Assembly: GCA_017460835.1 (NCBI GenBank)
Contig: JAFUAD010000028.1
Location: 1-42,306 of the forward strand
Length of the DNA stretch: 42,306 bases
Direction of reading: 5' to 3'
Source: Oscillospiraceae bacterium
GTDB lineage: Bacteria; Bacillota; Clostridia; Oscillospirales; Ruminococcaceae
Position numbers and translations under genes: made by a program. Positions 1-8,056 of the stretch are shown piece after piece. The notes beneath the pieces are model-generated. The model was not told the DNA's origin. It did no database searches and worked only from the letters and a program-made list of their open reading frames with translations. Numbering within the stretch: the first letter of the stretch is position 1; each line of letters opens with the position of its first letter.

Positions 1-148
1 CTTCGAGGACTGGCTTGGATTCTTCAACCAGTTCAGTTTCCTCGACCGGTTCAGTTTCTTCGACAACCTGCTCGGATCCCTCAATCGGAGCGATATCTTC
101 GAGGACTGGCTTGGATTCTTCAACCAGTTCAGTTTCCTCGACCGGTTC
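1..148 (-). repeat. 96-bp tandem duplication in the acidic tail of the LRR gene
   Basis: Bases 1-52 recur identically at 97-148, so the period is 96 bp (32 codons). In protein terms the block around 'VEETELVEESKPVLE' appears twice. The wider tail (1-425) repeats shorter EEIAPVEE/EETEPV units. The copy number beyond the left edge is unknown. Confidence 0.85.
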
Positions 149-3100
149 TGCTTCTTCAATCGTAGCGTCTTCTTCGACCGGTGCAGTTTCTTCTATTACC
201 GGCTCAGTTTTTTCAATCGGAGCAATTTCTTCGGGAACAGGCTCAGTTTCTTCGATTACCGGAGCGATTTCCTCGGTCAGCGGCTCAGTTTCTTCGATCG
301 TTTCGGCTTCTTCGACCGGAGAGATTTCTTCGACAACCTGCTCAGTTTCCTCAATCGGAGCAGCTTTTTCAACCGGCGCAATATCCTCGACAACCGGCTC
401 GGTTTCCTCAACCGGAACCTCATCCAGCCACTCGATCTTCACCTTCGGGCAGGCGCGCACGATTTCTTCCTCGCGGTCGGCAAAGCGTACCGGCAGCACC
501 AGCTTTTCGAGCGCAGGGCAGTCAATAAACGGGCTGACGCCGAGGAATTCCAGCGTATGCGGCAGAATGACACGCTTCAGAGACGGGCAGCTTGTGATTG
601 CTTCGGGCTCAAGCGCCTTCAGGCCGGGCGCGAACTCCACCTCTTCGAGATTGCGGATATTCGAGATCGCATTGCTGCCGACCAGCTTGACGGAGCCGGG
701 CACCGCGATTCTGCGGAGCTCCTGCCGGCGCATTACGCCGTGATACATATAGGAGCCGATCACAAGATATCCGTCAGGGATCCGGAGCGTGCCGGTCTCC
801 TCGTCGATGCTCAGGTCAGAGGAATTGCCTGCTGAGAGCATCCACGGGCATTCGAGCATAAGCTGGCGGATTCTGACCGAACGGGAATTGCCGAAGCTGA
901 CCAGAATCGACGGCTGATACATGAACAGCACCGCCGCCATATTGCGGTCAAACTCATCCGGAAGGAACACATCGCGCAGCTTCTGGCAATGATAAAATGC
1001 GGCATACTCAAATTCCGTCAGTGCCTTCGGAATAATCAGCGTCATCAGGCGGTTGTTGTCGCCGAATGCATAGCTGCACAGGCGCATCACACCGAGCGGA
1101 ATCTCAAATTTGGTCTGATTCGCCATATCCTCCAGCGCATAGCTGCCGATGATCGGGTGCGAGTGCATGGCCTTCAGGCGCTCAGCGAAATTCTCGCACT
1201 GCGCGCTGATTTCTGCGGTAAAGATTCTCTGCTCCGCGGCAGGCGCAAATTTCGGCGCAATGACCGAAAGAAGCGGATCCGGGGCATTTTCCTCGTATTT
1301 CGAGTCGGTGTCCTCGTTGTAGGTCACATTGATTTTCACCGGCCCGTCGAGAATTGCGGGGAGCTGCTCGGCAAAGCGCTTCGGCACGGTCAGGTTGGTC
1401 AGAGCCGTACAGCCCGACAGCGCCAGATCGCCGATCGTCTCGACAGAATCCGGAATGCGGAGCGTCACGAGCGTATTGCAGTTGCTGAACAGATTTGCCG
1501 GGATTTCCTTCAGCGTATTCGGCAGACGGATCTGCTCATACTGGCACGGTGCAGCAAAGGCGAACGGTCCAAGATAGCTGACCGAATCCGGGAGAACGAG
1601 CCGGTGCGGCCCGAGGCAGCCGGAAAATGCATTCATATCGACAATTTGCAGACCCTCCGGCAGCACGATGTGTACGACCGTTTCGAGGCCGGAGAATGCG
1701 CGCGAGCAGATTCTGCGCAGAGACTGCGGCAGAGAGATCGTTTTCAGCACATGCTCGGGTTCCTCTGTCCGGAGGTTCAGCGCCTGCGCAAAGTACGGCG
1801 CCAGAATGGTATAGCCCTCCGGGACCTCGAGGATATGGTTCTGAACGGTCAGTGCTTTCGCCTTCTGCGCCGTCAGGATTTCATCGTAATTCTCCATGAG
1901 CTCCGCGACCGTCGCAACTCTGGCGCGGGAAAGAATGCTCTTTTTCGGCCAGTGCAGCTTGATTTCGGGGCGGAACAGGAAATATTCGACTGCCTTTCTG
2001 TCCGGGAAGCCCTCGCAGAGATAGACGTCGGTCAGGTGCGAGCAGCCGGAGAATGCGTCGGGCTCGACCTCCTCAAGCGATTTCGGAAGCTCCAGTGCAA
2101 GCAGACGCGGGCAGTCCCAGAACGCCTGCGTTTCAACTCTGCGGATTCCTTCCGGAATCTCAAAGCGCTCGCCGCCCTCTGAGCCGAGGAATGCGCGGGA
2201 AGCGATGACGGTGTATTCCTTGAGCGCGGTGCTGCGCTCGACAGGGCCGGGCATCGGCTTGGAAATTTCATGGGTAAATACCTTGTCATTCTCGCGGTAT
2301 TCGCCGTGACGAACCGGCACAAAGGAGATTGACTGATCGAGCTCGCCGTATTTCTGCGCTTTTTCACTGGATTTCGCAGCATGGGCGTAGGCCTCCTTGA
2401 CCGGGTTGAGCGGTGCCTTTTCCGCATCGGCCGCACTGCTCTGAACGGCACTCTCGACCTGCTCCTGCCGCTCGGAGATCTCGGCTACGGTCTGCTGAAT
2501 CTCCGGAATCACGCTGATTTTCTCCTGAAGCTCGGAGATTGCCTCGACCTTCTCCTGCATCTCCGGAATTGCCTCGATCTTCTCCTGCACATCAGCGATT
2601 GTATCGACCTTTTCCTGAATATCAGAGATCGCATTCGCCATATCCTGAATCGTGCCGATTGTCTCCGCCGTTTCAGAGATCGCACTGACCTTTTCGTGCA
2701 GATCGGACATTTCCTCGACCTTCTGCTGGAGCTCCGGAATGACGCTGATCTTTTCCTCGACATCGGACAGCGCTTCGACCTTATCCTGCACAGAGGACAG
2801 CGCATCGACCTTCTCCTGCATCTTCGAGATTTCATCGACCTTGCTCTGCACATCGGAGAGTGCATCGACCTTTGCCTGCACGGTCTCCTGATTTGCCGCA
2901 AGCTGATCCATGCGCGATTTCACTTCGTCCATTGCCTCGACCTTCTGCCGGATGGACTGCAATTCCGCGGCAGAGGCCTGCACGGACTGCGCCTCAGCAA
3001 GCGATTTCTGCAAGGACGCGATCGCCTCAGCATCGAGCTCAGGCTGCGGTGCAGGAGCGGGGGCAGCAGCCTGCTGCTGCGCGCTCATTTCCGCCATCTG

Positions 3101-4537
3101 CTGCTGCATGGCGCTGATGGTCTGCTCCAGTCTCCGGACGGTCTCGGAATCCACCGGATTCTGCTCCGGCGCGGAGACCGGCTCCGGTTTTGACGCTGCG
3201 GGTGCGGGAGCCGGCACAGGCGCAGGCTGCTCCGGCATCGGTGCAGGCGCCGGAACGACAGGCGTCCGGAATGCTGCCTGAATCGGAACATCCGACGGCA
3301 GAACGGGCTTCTGCGGTACGACCGGAACCTCCGGCACGACGGGAACCGCGATCTGCTCGGTAATATCCGGCAGCAGGTCATCATCGCTCCACACGGGCTT
3401 TGAGGAAATGCCGTCGAGCCATGTTACGGTCGGGTTTGTCACATCGCCGAACACGCGCTTCTTTTCGTTTTCATCATGAATAATGCGCGGCAGATAGAGC
3501 GTCTGGAGCGACGGGCAGTTTGCCAGCGAGGACTGACTGAGCGACTTGCAGCCCTCCGGGATATAGAGCCGCTGCAATGCGGTGCATTCCCAGAATGCAC
3601 TGGTGCCGACCATTTTGACGGAATCCGGCAGCATCAGGCTTTGCAGCGCCGTACAGCCGTTGAATACGCCCGCGCCGACCCGCTCGATCTTATAGCCCAT
3701 GACAATCTTTTTCAGCTTGGTATCACCGCTGAACAAATCGTCGCTCAGCTCGGTGAGATTCTGCGGGAGACGAATGCGCTCCAAGTTCGGCAGATTCATG
3801 AATGCCCCGGCGCCGATCGCCTCGACGGTCTCCGGAATCTGAATCGAGCGCAGGCGCTTGCAGCCGGCAAAAGCGCCGTTATCAATTGCCGTGACGCCGG
3901 TCTCTAGAATCACCTCTTCCAGCGTATCAAGGAAGGAAAATGCATTTGCGGAGATAATCCGCATGCCGGACGGAATCATGATGCGCTTGATTCCCTTGCT
4001 CGCAAGCCCGCGCAGACCGTGCGGCAGAATCGCAATATAGCTGGAGGGAATCTTCAGCGTGCCGTCCTTATCGACGGTCAGCATCGTTCCGGCACCCTGC
4101 GACAGAATACCGGAGGTTTCGTCCATGACCTGCTGAACGGTCTTGGAGCGCGCAGCAAACAGCAGCTTCTTTCCGAAATTCAGCGTGGCGCTCGGGCAGT
4201 GGAAAAAGAGCTCCATTGCCTTTTCCTCCGGGAAATCAGCCGGCAGATTGATCGTTTTCAGCGCATTGCAGTCATAGAAGCACCAGCGGTCAAACTCCTT
4301 CAGCGACGACGGAATCGTCAGCTTTTCAAGAGAACTGGTATTCCGGAAGCTGCGGGTGAAAAATGCATGGGATGCAATTTTCCGGATTCCCTCCGGAATC
4401 GTCAGCTCCTTCATCTGAGAAAAGCCGGCAAGCGCACCGGTCGCGATCCCGGTAAAATCGGACGGCAGCTTGACCTTGTCCGAATTGCTCCGGATCAGGC
4501 TCTTTGCATCCTCACGGGTAAAAATTCGCTCCCCCAT
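1..4537 (-). CDS. Giant BspA-type leucine-rich-repeat protein (partial, C-terminus off the left edge)
   Basis: An uninterrupted minus-strand frame of 1512 codons runs from an ATG at 4537 (AAAGGAGG-like ribosome site just upstream) to the window edge with no stop. Residues about 20-375 and 735-1365 are LRR_5/BspA-like repeats, seen as recurring patterns such as 'IPEGIRKIASHAF', 'LPDSVKMVGTSAF' and 'GCTALQSL'. Between them lie a Pro/Ala/Val-rich stretch (about 385-465), a predicted coiled coil with a regular 10-residue repeat (about 530-700), and a short linker. The visible C-terminus (about 1366 onward) is a Glu/Pro/Val-rich acidic repeat. No signal peptide or lipobox is visible at the N-terminus (MGERIFTREDAK), which is odd because many BspA-like proteins are surface-exposed, so it may be cytoplasmic or exported another way. 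The function is unknown; LRR_5 proteins usually bind proteins. Confidence 0.9.
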   Translation of the reverse strand, partial: MGERIFTREDAKSLIRSNSDKVKLPSDFTGIATGALAGFSQMKELTIPEGIRKIASHAFFTRSFRNTSSLEKLTIPSSLKEFDRWCFYDCNALKTINLPADFPEEKAMELFFHCPSATLNFGKKLLFAARSKTVQQVMDETSGILSQGAGTMLTVDKDGTLKIPSSYIAILPHGLRGLASKGIKRIMIPSGMRIISANAFSFLDTLEEVILETGVTAIDNGAFAGCKRLRSIQIPETVEAIGAGAFMNLPNLERIRLPQNLTELSDDLFSGDTKLKKIVMGYKIERVGAGVFNGCTALQSLMLPDSVKMVGTSAFWECTALQRLYIPEGCKSLSQSSLANCPSLQTLYLPRIIHDENEKKRVFGDVTNPTVTWLDGISSKPVWSDDDLLPDITEQIAVPVVPEVPVVPQKPVLPSDVPIQAAFRTPVVPAPAPMPEQPAPVPAPAPAASKPEPVSAPEQNPVDSETVRRLEQTISAMQQQMAEMSAQQQAAAPAPAPQPELDAEAIASLQKSLAEAQSVQASAAELQSIRQKVEAMDEVKSRMDQLAANQETVQAKVDALSDVQSKVDEISKMQEKVDALSSVQDKVEALSDVEEKISVIPELQQKVEEMSDLHEKVSAISETAETIGTIQDMANAISDIQEKVDTIADVQEKIEAIPEMQEKVEAISELQEKISVIPEIQQTVAEISERQEQVESAVQSSAADAEKAPLNPVKEAYAHAAKSSEKAQKYGELDQSISFVPVRHGEYRENDKVFTHEISKPMPGPVERSTALKEYTVIASRAFLGSEGGERFEIPEGIRRVETQAFWDCPRLLALELPKSLEEVEPDAFSGCSHLTDVYLCEGFPDRKAVEYFLFRPEIKLHWPKKSILSRARVATVAELMENYDEILTAQKAKALTVQNHILEVPEGYTILAPYFAQALNLRTEEPEHVLKTISLPQSLRRICSRAFSGLETVVHIVLPEGLQIVDMNAFSGCLGPHRLVLPDSVSYLGPFAFAAPCQYEQIRLPNTLKEIPANLFSNCNTLVTLRIPDSVETIGDLALSGCTALTNLTVPKRFAEQLPAILDGPVKINVTYNEDTDSKYEENAPDPLLSVIAPKFAPAAEQRIFTAEISAQCENFAERLKAMHSHPIIGSYALEDMANQTKFEIPLGVMRLCSYAFGDNNRLMTLIIPKALTEFEYAAFYHCQKLRDVFLPDEFDRNMAAVLFMYQPSILVSFGNSRSVRIRQLMLECPWMLSAGNSSDLSIDEETGTLRIPDGYLVIGSYMYHGVMRRQELRRIAVPGSVKLVGSNAISNIRNLEEVEFAPGLKALEPEAITSCPSLKRVILPHTLEFLGVSPFIDCPALEKLVLPVRFADREEEIVRACPKVKIEWLDEVPVEETEPVVEDIAPVEKAAPIEETEQVVEEISPVEEAETIEETEPLTEEIAPVIEETEPVPEEIAPIEKTEPVIEETAPVEEDATIEEAEPVEETELVEESKPVLEDIAPIEGSEQVVEETEPVEETELVEESKPVLE
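2440..2947 (-). repeat. Decad (10-residue, 30-bp) repeat array coding a coiled coil
   Basis: About 17 consecutive units of the form V-D-A-L-S-D-V-Q-E-K are encoded, with hydrophobic residues at unit positions 1, 4 and 7 and mostly Lys at 10. Two units are shortened, to 7 and 4 residues. The DNA repeats are diverged (ctcgacctt/ctcctgca variants), so the protein pattern appears to be what is conserved. Confidence 0.8.
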
Positions 4538-4618
4538 TTTTTCCTCCTTTGCAAATCAGTATTGTGATAAAATGATTTCGGTTCGATCGTTGTGCAAATA
4601 AAAACACCAATTAGGGTC

Positions 4619-4647
4619 ATTATACCATTTTTTTGAAATAATTGCAA
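4619..4647 (-). promoter_or_regulatory. Sigma-A promoter of the LRR gene
   Basis: On the minus strand, -35 TTGCAA (4642-4647), a 17-bp spacer and -10 TATAAT (4619-4624), about 80 bp upstream of the start codon. Confidence 0.8.
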
Positions 4648-4701
4648 GGGGTTTTTGTTATTTTCTTATATTCTGCCGAAAAATTTTTTATAAAAAATTG
4701 A

Positions 4702-4722
4702 ACGCCCGGAAAAACCGGGCGT
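4702..4722 (-). terminator. Rho-independent terminator after the dockerin/DUF4353 gene
   Basis: The 8-bp stem ACGCCCGG/CCGGGCGT with an A-rich loop lies directly after the stop at 4728 on the minus strand and is followed by a T-rich stretch. Confidence 0.75.
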
Positions 4723-4727
4723 TTTCA

Positions 4728-6044
4728 TCAGTCAAGACCTGCGAGGAACCGAAGAACCATCGTGAGGTCGGAAAGATTATATTTGCCGTCGCCGTTTACA
4801 TCCGAGCGTTCGAGGATCTCATCGGTGAGCTCCATACTCGTATCCTCGGAGATAATCCGGGCAAGGAGCACCGCATCCCGGACATCCTCAGTACCGTTGC
4901 AGTCCACATCATAGTTGATGACAACTGCGTCGGCCGGGACTGTCACCGGGTCAAGCGCGGTCACGGTTTCGCTTACAGTAAAGACTGCGCACTCCTTTTC
5001 GCCGATCAGCAGCGTGTACTCCGAACCGGTTTTCAGCTCGGGAGAGGAGATCATGACGAAATCGAACTTCTTGTCGGGAACCATCTCAAAGACCGTGTCC
5101 TCGCCGCTTGTCAGTGCAATGATCTGATCCTTCACCTGCTCGGCGGTTGTCTGGAATGTCACAAGATTCTGCGTAGAATCAATGGAAGCGATCTGATTAT
5201 CGGTCGCAGTCGCGAGAATCGTTCCGCCGGTGATCTTCACGACGCCGGCTGCATTGGTCAGGCTGCGGTCGCCGTTCGCCTTCAGGATGCCGCCCTCGAT
5301 CTGGAGGGAGGTCTCGCCCTGAACCGCATCATTGCTTGCCTTGATATCAATTGTGCCGCCGGAGATCAGGACATCGCCCTTTGTGGATTTGATGCCGTCG
5401 CCGCCGGAGTTGATATCAATGACGCCGCCCTTGACCTCAACAGAGGTCTTGCCGCGGATGGCATCGGCAGCTTCCGTCTTGACCTTGATGGTGCCTCCGG
5501 TGATCTTGACGTCATTGTTGCAGTGCAGCCCCTGCTGATAGGTCGCCTCGATCCGGAGCTTTCCCTCGCCCTTGATCGTGATATCATCCTTTGCATAGAC
5601 AACGGCAGTCGTTGCGGAATAGGTCTGCCCGTCATAGAGGTAATTCTCGGTTCCCTCAACCAAATTGATTGAGGTGTTCTCCGCGTTTTCGATCAGGAGC
5701 GCAGCATCTCTGACACCGGTGATGTTCACACCGTTGAAATACAGCTTTACGGTACCCGGGTCGGCAGTCTCGTCCGGAACATTGACGATGATCTGACCGT
5801 CATCGAGTGTGCCGGAGATCTCGTAGTCTCCCGATGCGGAGATCGTGATTTTGTTTCCGTCAACCGTGACATTCTTTCCCTCTGCGGTTGCGGAGGTGCC
5901 GTTGAGCTTCACGACTGCGGTCATCGTGATCTCGTTTCCGCTGCTGTCGGTGACGGCAAAGACGGAGCCTGCCGGCAGTGCAGCGCTCATGAGCAGAATG
6001 CAGCTTCCCGTGATGCAGGAGGCAACTCTCTGATATAGCTTCAT
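4728..6044 (-). CDS. Secreted dockerin protein with DUF4353-type carbohydrate-binding domain
   Basis: The 438-residue protein opens with a signal peptide (MKLYQRVASC..., hydrophobic core, likely cleavage after SVFA). Residues about 35-300 are rungs of 'ISGGTIDIKAS' and 'VEVKGGVIDINS' type, the pattern of the DUF4353 carbohydrate-binding family, which resembles a beta-helix. The C-terminal 64 residues are a type I dockerin with two calcium-binding repeats: DVDCNGTEDVRDAVLLARI and SDVNGDGKYNLSDLTMVL. No catalytic domain is recognisable, so it looks like a non-enzymatic cellulosome component that could bind or organise polysaccharide; that role is inferred. The start is supported by an AAGGGA ribosome site. 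It has its own promoter and terminator and is therefore monocistronic. Confidence 0.85.
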   Translation of the reverse strand: MKLYQRVASCITGSCILLMSAALPAGSVFAVTDSSGNEITMTAVVKLNGTSATAEGKNVTVDGNKITISASGDYEISGTLDDGQIIVNVPDETADPGTVKLYFNGVNITGVRDAALLIENAENTSINLVEGTENYLYDGQTYSATTAVVYAKDDITIKGEGKLRIEATYQQGLHCNNDVKITGGTIKVKTEAADAIRGKTSVEVKGGVIDINSGGDGIKSTKGDVLISGGTIDIKASNDAVQGETSLQIEGGILKANGDRSLTNAAGVVKITGGTILATATDNQIASIDSTQNLVTFQTTAEQVKDQIIALTSGEDTVFEMVPDKKFDFVMISSPELKTGSEYTLLIGEKECAVFTVSETVTALDPVTVPADAVVINYDVDCNGTEDVRDAVLLARIISEDTSMELTDEILERSDVNGDGKYNLSDLTMVLRFLAGLD

Positions 6045-6120
6045 AATGAACCAATCCCTTCTTTTTTCTTATTTCATGTGATACTGCGGATCATACGGCT
6101 CAAATGCCGTTCCTGTTACA

Positions 6121-6149
6121 AGTTTATCATAATTCCGACGGTTTGTCAA
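6121..6149 (-). promoter_or_regulatory. Promoter of the dockerin/DUF4353 gene
   Basis: On the minus strand, -35 TTGACA (6144-6149), a 17-bp spacer and -10 TAAACT (6121-6126), about 77 bp before the start codon. It is divergent from the ABC exporter promoter. Confidence 0.65.
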
Positions 6150-6238
6150 TGCGATAAAATGAAAAATGCGCAGTGAATCTGAAAAAAGCCGCAAAAATTA
6201 AAGGCAGTTTCAGATTTCTGTTTTCTTGTCGGATTCTC

Positions 6239-6267
6239 TTGCAATTTGAACTGGTTTCGTGTATAAT
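6239..6267 (+). promoter_or_regulatory. Promoter of ABC exporter pair 1
   Basis: -35 TTGCAA (6239-6244), 17-bp spacer, -10 TATAAT (6262-6267), about 44 bp before the chosen TTG start at 6311. This placement argues against the upstream in-frame codons from 6173 being translated. Confidence 0.8.
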
Positions 6268-6310
6268 ATTAAGAGATCCTGTACTTTATACAAATGAAAG
6301 GGTGATCCGA

Positions 6311-8056
6311 TTGATTCTGAAGCATCTGAAAAAATACTGGTACTTCGCCGTGCTTGCCTCTGTATTTATGATTCTGGAGGTCTATGTCGATCTGTACCAG
6401 CCGCGGATGATGGCGGAGATTGTCGATAACGGCATTTTGGGCCTCAACAACGGCGGGAAGCCGAATATGGACGTCGTTTCCGGAACCGGCATCCGCATGA
6501 TTCTGATTGTGGTTCTGGGCGGGCTCTGCGGCATCCTGAGCGGCGTCTGCACGAATATTTGCAGCCAGAATTTCGGCAACGATGTGCGCAAATCCGCATT
6601 CCGGAAGATTATGCACTTCTCGTTCTCGCAGACCGACGATTTTTCGGTCGGCTCGCTGATTACCCGCACGACCAACGATGTGTCGCAGGTGCAGAATATG
6701 GTCTCGCAGCTGATCCGCGGCTGTGTGCGCTGCGCGATGTTCTTTGTCGCGGGCAGCATTGCGCTTGTCTCCCTCGCAACGGATTTCGGTCTGGTCATCA
6801 TGATCGCGCTGCCGCTGATTCTGCTGGAGATCGCGTTTGTTCTCTGGAAGACCAATCCCCTCTTCAAGCTGCTGCAAAAGCGCATTGACCGGATGAACAC
6901 CGTCATTCAGGAAAATGTCGCCGGTGCGCGCGTAGTCAAGGCATTTGTGCAGGAGGAGCGGGAAAATACCCGCTTTGCACAATGCAACGATGACCTCGTC
7001 GATACGCAGTTCCGCGTGCTGATTCTGATGTCCTATATGCGGCCGGTCATGAATATCGTGCTGAATCTTGCCACGATTGCAGTCATCTACATCGGCTCGC
7101 TCAGCGTCAAGAGCGGCAGCATCGCTCCCGGCACGGTCATGGCTGCGATCACCTATCTGTCCCAGATTCTCAACGGCATGATGATGCTCGCGATGATCTT
7201 CCAGACCGTCACCAGAGGCATGACCTCCGCGAAGCGCCTCAAGGAGGTGCTCGCTGCCGATTCGGATATCCTCGACGGAACCGGCGCAGGCGGTACGGAT
7301 ACCGGCTCGGTCGTGTTCCGGAATGTCAGCTTTGCCTATCCCGATCAGCCGGTACCGGTGCTGCGGAATATTTCCCTTTCGGTCAAAAAGGGCGAAACGC
7401 TGGCGATTATCGGCGAGACAGGCTCCGGCAAGAGCTCCCTTGTGCATCTGATTCCGCGGTTTTATGATGTGACCGGGGGCAGCGTCGAGGTGGACGGCGT
7501 CAATGTCAAAGACTACACGCTGGAGCAGCTCCGCAGCAGGATTTCAGTCGTGCTGCAAAAGAGCGAGCTGTTCAGCACGACCATCCGCGAAAATATCACG
7601 ATCGGAAAGCCGGATGCGACTGAGGAGGAGATCAAGGCCGCGGCATGCGCGGCACAGGCGGATGACTTTATCATGCAGCAGCCTGAGCAGTACGATACGC
7701 CTGTGGCGGAATCCGGCATGAGCCTTTCCGGCGGTCAGCGCCAGCGCATTGCGATCAGCCGGGGGCTTGTCAAGGATGCGGAGATCCTGATTCTCGACGA
7801 TTCGACCAGCGCACTGGACTTCAAAACCGAAGCTGCGCTGCAAAATGCACTGCGGACACAGTACCCGGATATCACGAAGATCATCATTGCCCAGCGGATT
7901 TCCTCCGTCAAGAATGCAGACCGCATTGCGGTGCTCGATGACGGAACGCTGGCAGACTGCGACACCCACGAAAATCTGCTGAAGCGATGTCCGCTCTATC
8001 AGGACATCTACCGCTCGCAGATCAGAAAGGAGGATGAGCAGCGTGAAGCAAAGTGA
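6311..8056 (+). CDS. ABC exporter, degenerate-site half (TMD-NBD), pair 1
   Basis: About 581 residues: an N-terminal six-helix exporter domain, then a nucleotide-binding domain with Walker A GETGSGKSS (about 367-375), signature LSGGQRQR (about 472) and Walker B ILILDDST (about 493). The catalytic Glu after Walker B is Asp, and the switch-loop His is Gln (IIIAQRISS). These are the marks of the non-catalytic partner in heterodimeric exporters such as TM287/288, BmrCD and LmrCD. It should pair with the next gene, which has canonical residues. The TTG at 6311 is chosen because AAAGGG lies 8 bases upstream and the promoter -10 is at 6262; GTG at 6302 is the alternative. The substrate is unknown and could be a drug, lipid or peptide. 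Confidence 0.9.
   Translation: MILKHLKKYWYFAVLASVFMILEVYVDLYQPRMMAEIVDNGILGLNNGGKPNMDVVSGTGIRMILIVVLGGLCGILSGVCTNICSQNFGNDVRKSAFRKIMHFSFSQTDDFSVGSLITRTTNDVSQVQNMVSQLIRGCVRCAMFFVAGSIALVSLATDFGLVIMIALPLILLEIAFVLWKTNPLFKLLQKRIDRMNTVIQENVAGARVVKAFVQEERENTRFAQCNDDLVDTQFRVLILMSYMRPVMNIVLNLATIAVIYIGSLSVKSGSIAPGTVMAAITYLSQILNGMMMLAMIFQTVTRGMTSAKRLKEVLAADSDILDGTGAGGTDTGSVVFRNVSFAYPDQPVPVLRNISLSVKKGETLAIIGETGSGKSSLVHLIPRFYDVTGGSVEVDGVNVKDYTLEQLRSRISVVLQKSELFSTTIRENITIGKPDATEEEIKAAACAAQADDFIMQQPEQYDTPVAESGMSLSGGQRQRIAISRGLVKDAEILILDDSTSALDFKTEAALQNALRTQYPDITKIIIAQRISSVKNADRIAVLDDGTLADCDTHENLLKRCPLYQDIYRSQIRKEDEQREAK

Noticed and set aside
2440-2947. CRISPR-like regular repeats
   Set aside because: The repeats are 30 bp with no spacers, diverge in DNA and stay in frame; they encode a protein repeat.
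989-3193. Long plus-strand open frames opposite the LRR gene
   Set aside because: They lack ribosome sites, have low-complexity Arg/His/Leu-rich translations and lie entirely antisense to the continuous 1512-codon LRR frame; they are shadows of repeat-rich coding DNA.
6173-6310. Extended N-terminus of ABC exporter 1 from an ATG at 6173
   Set aside because: It would start upstream of a good promoter (6239-6267) and has no ribosome site; TTG 6311 fits family starts.
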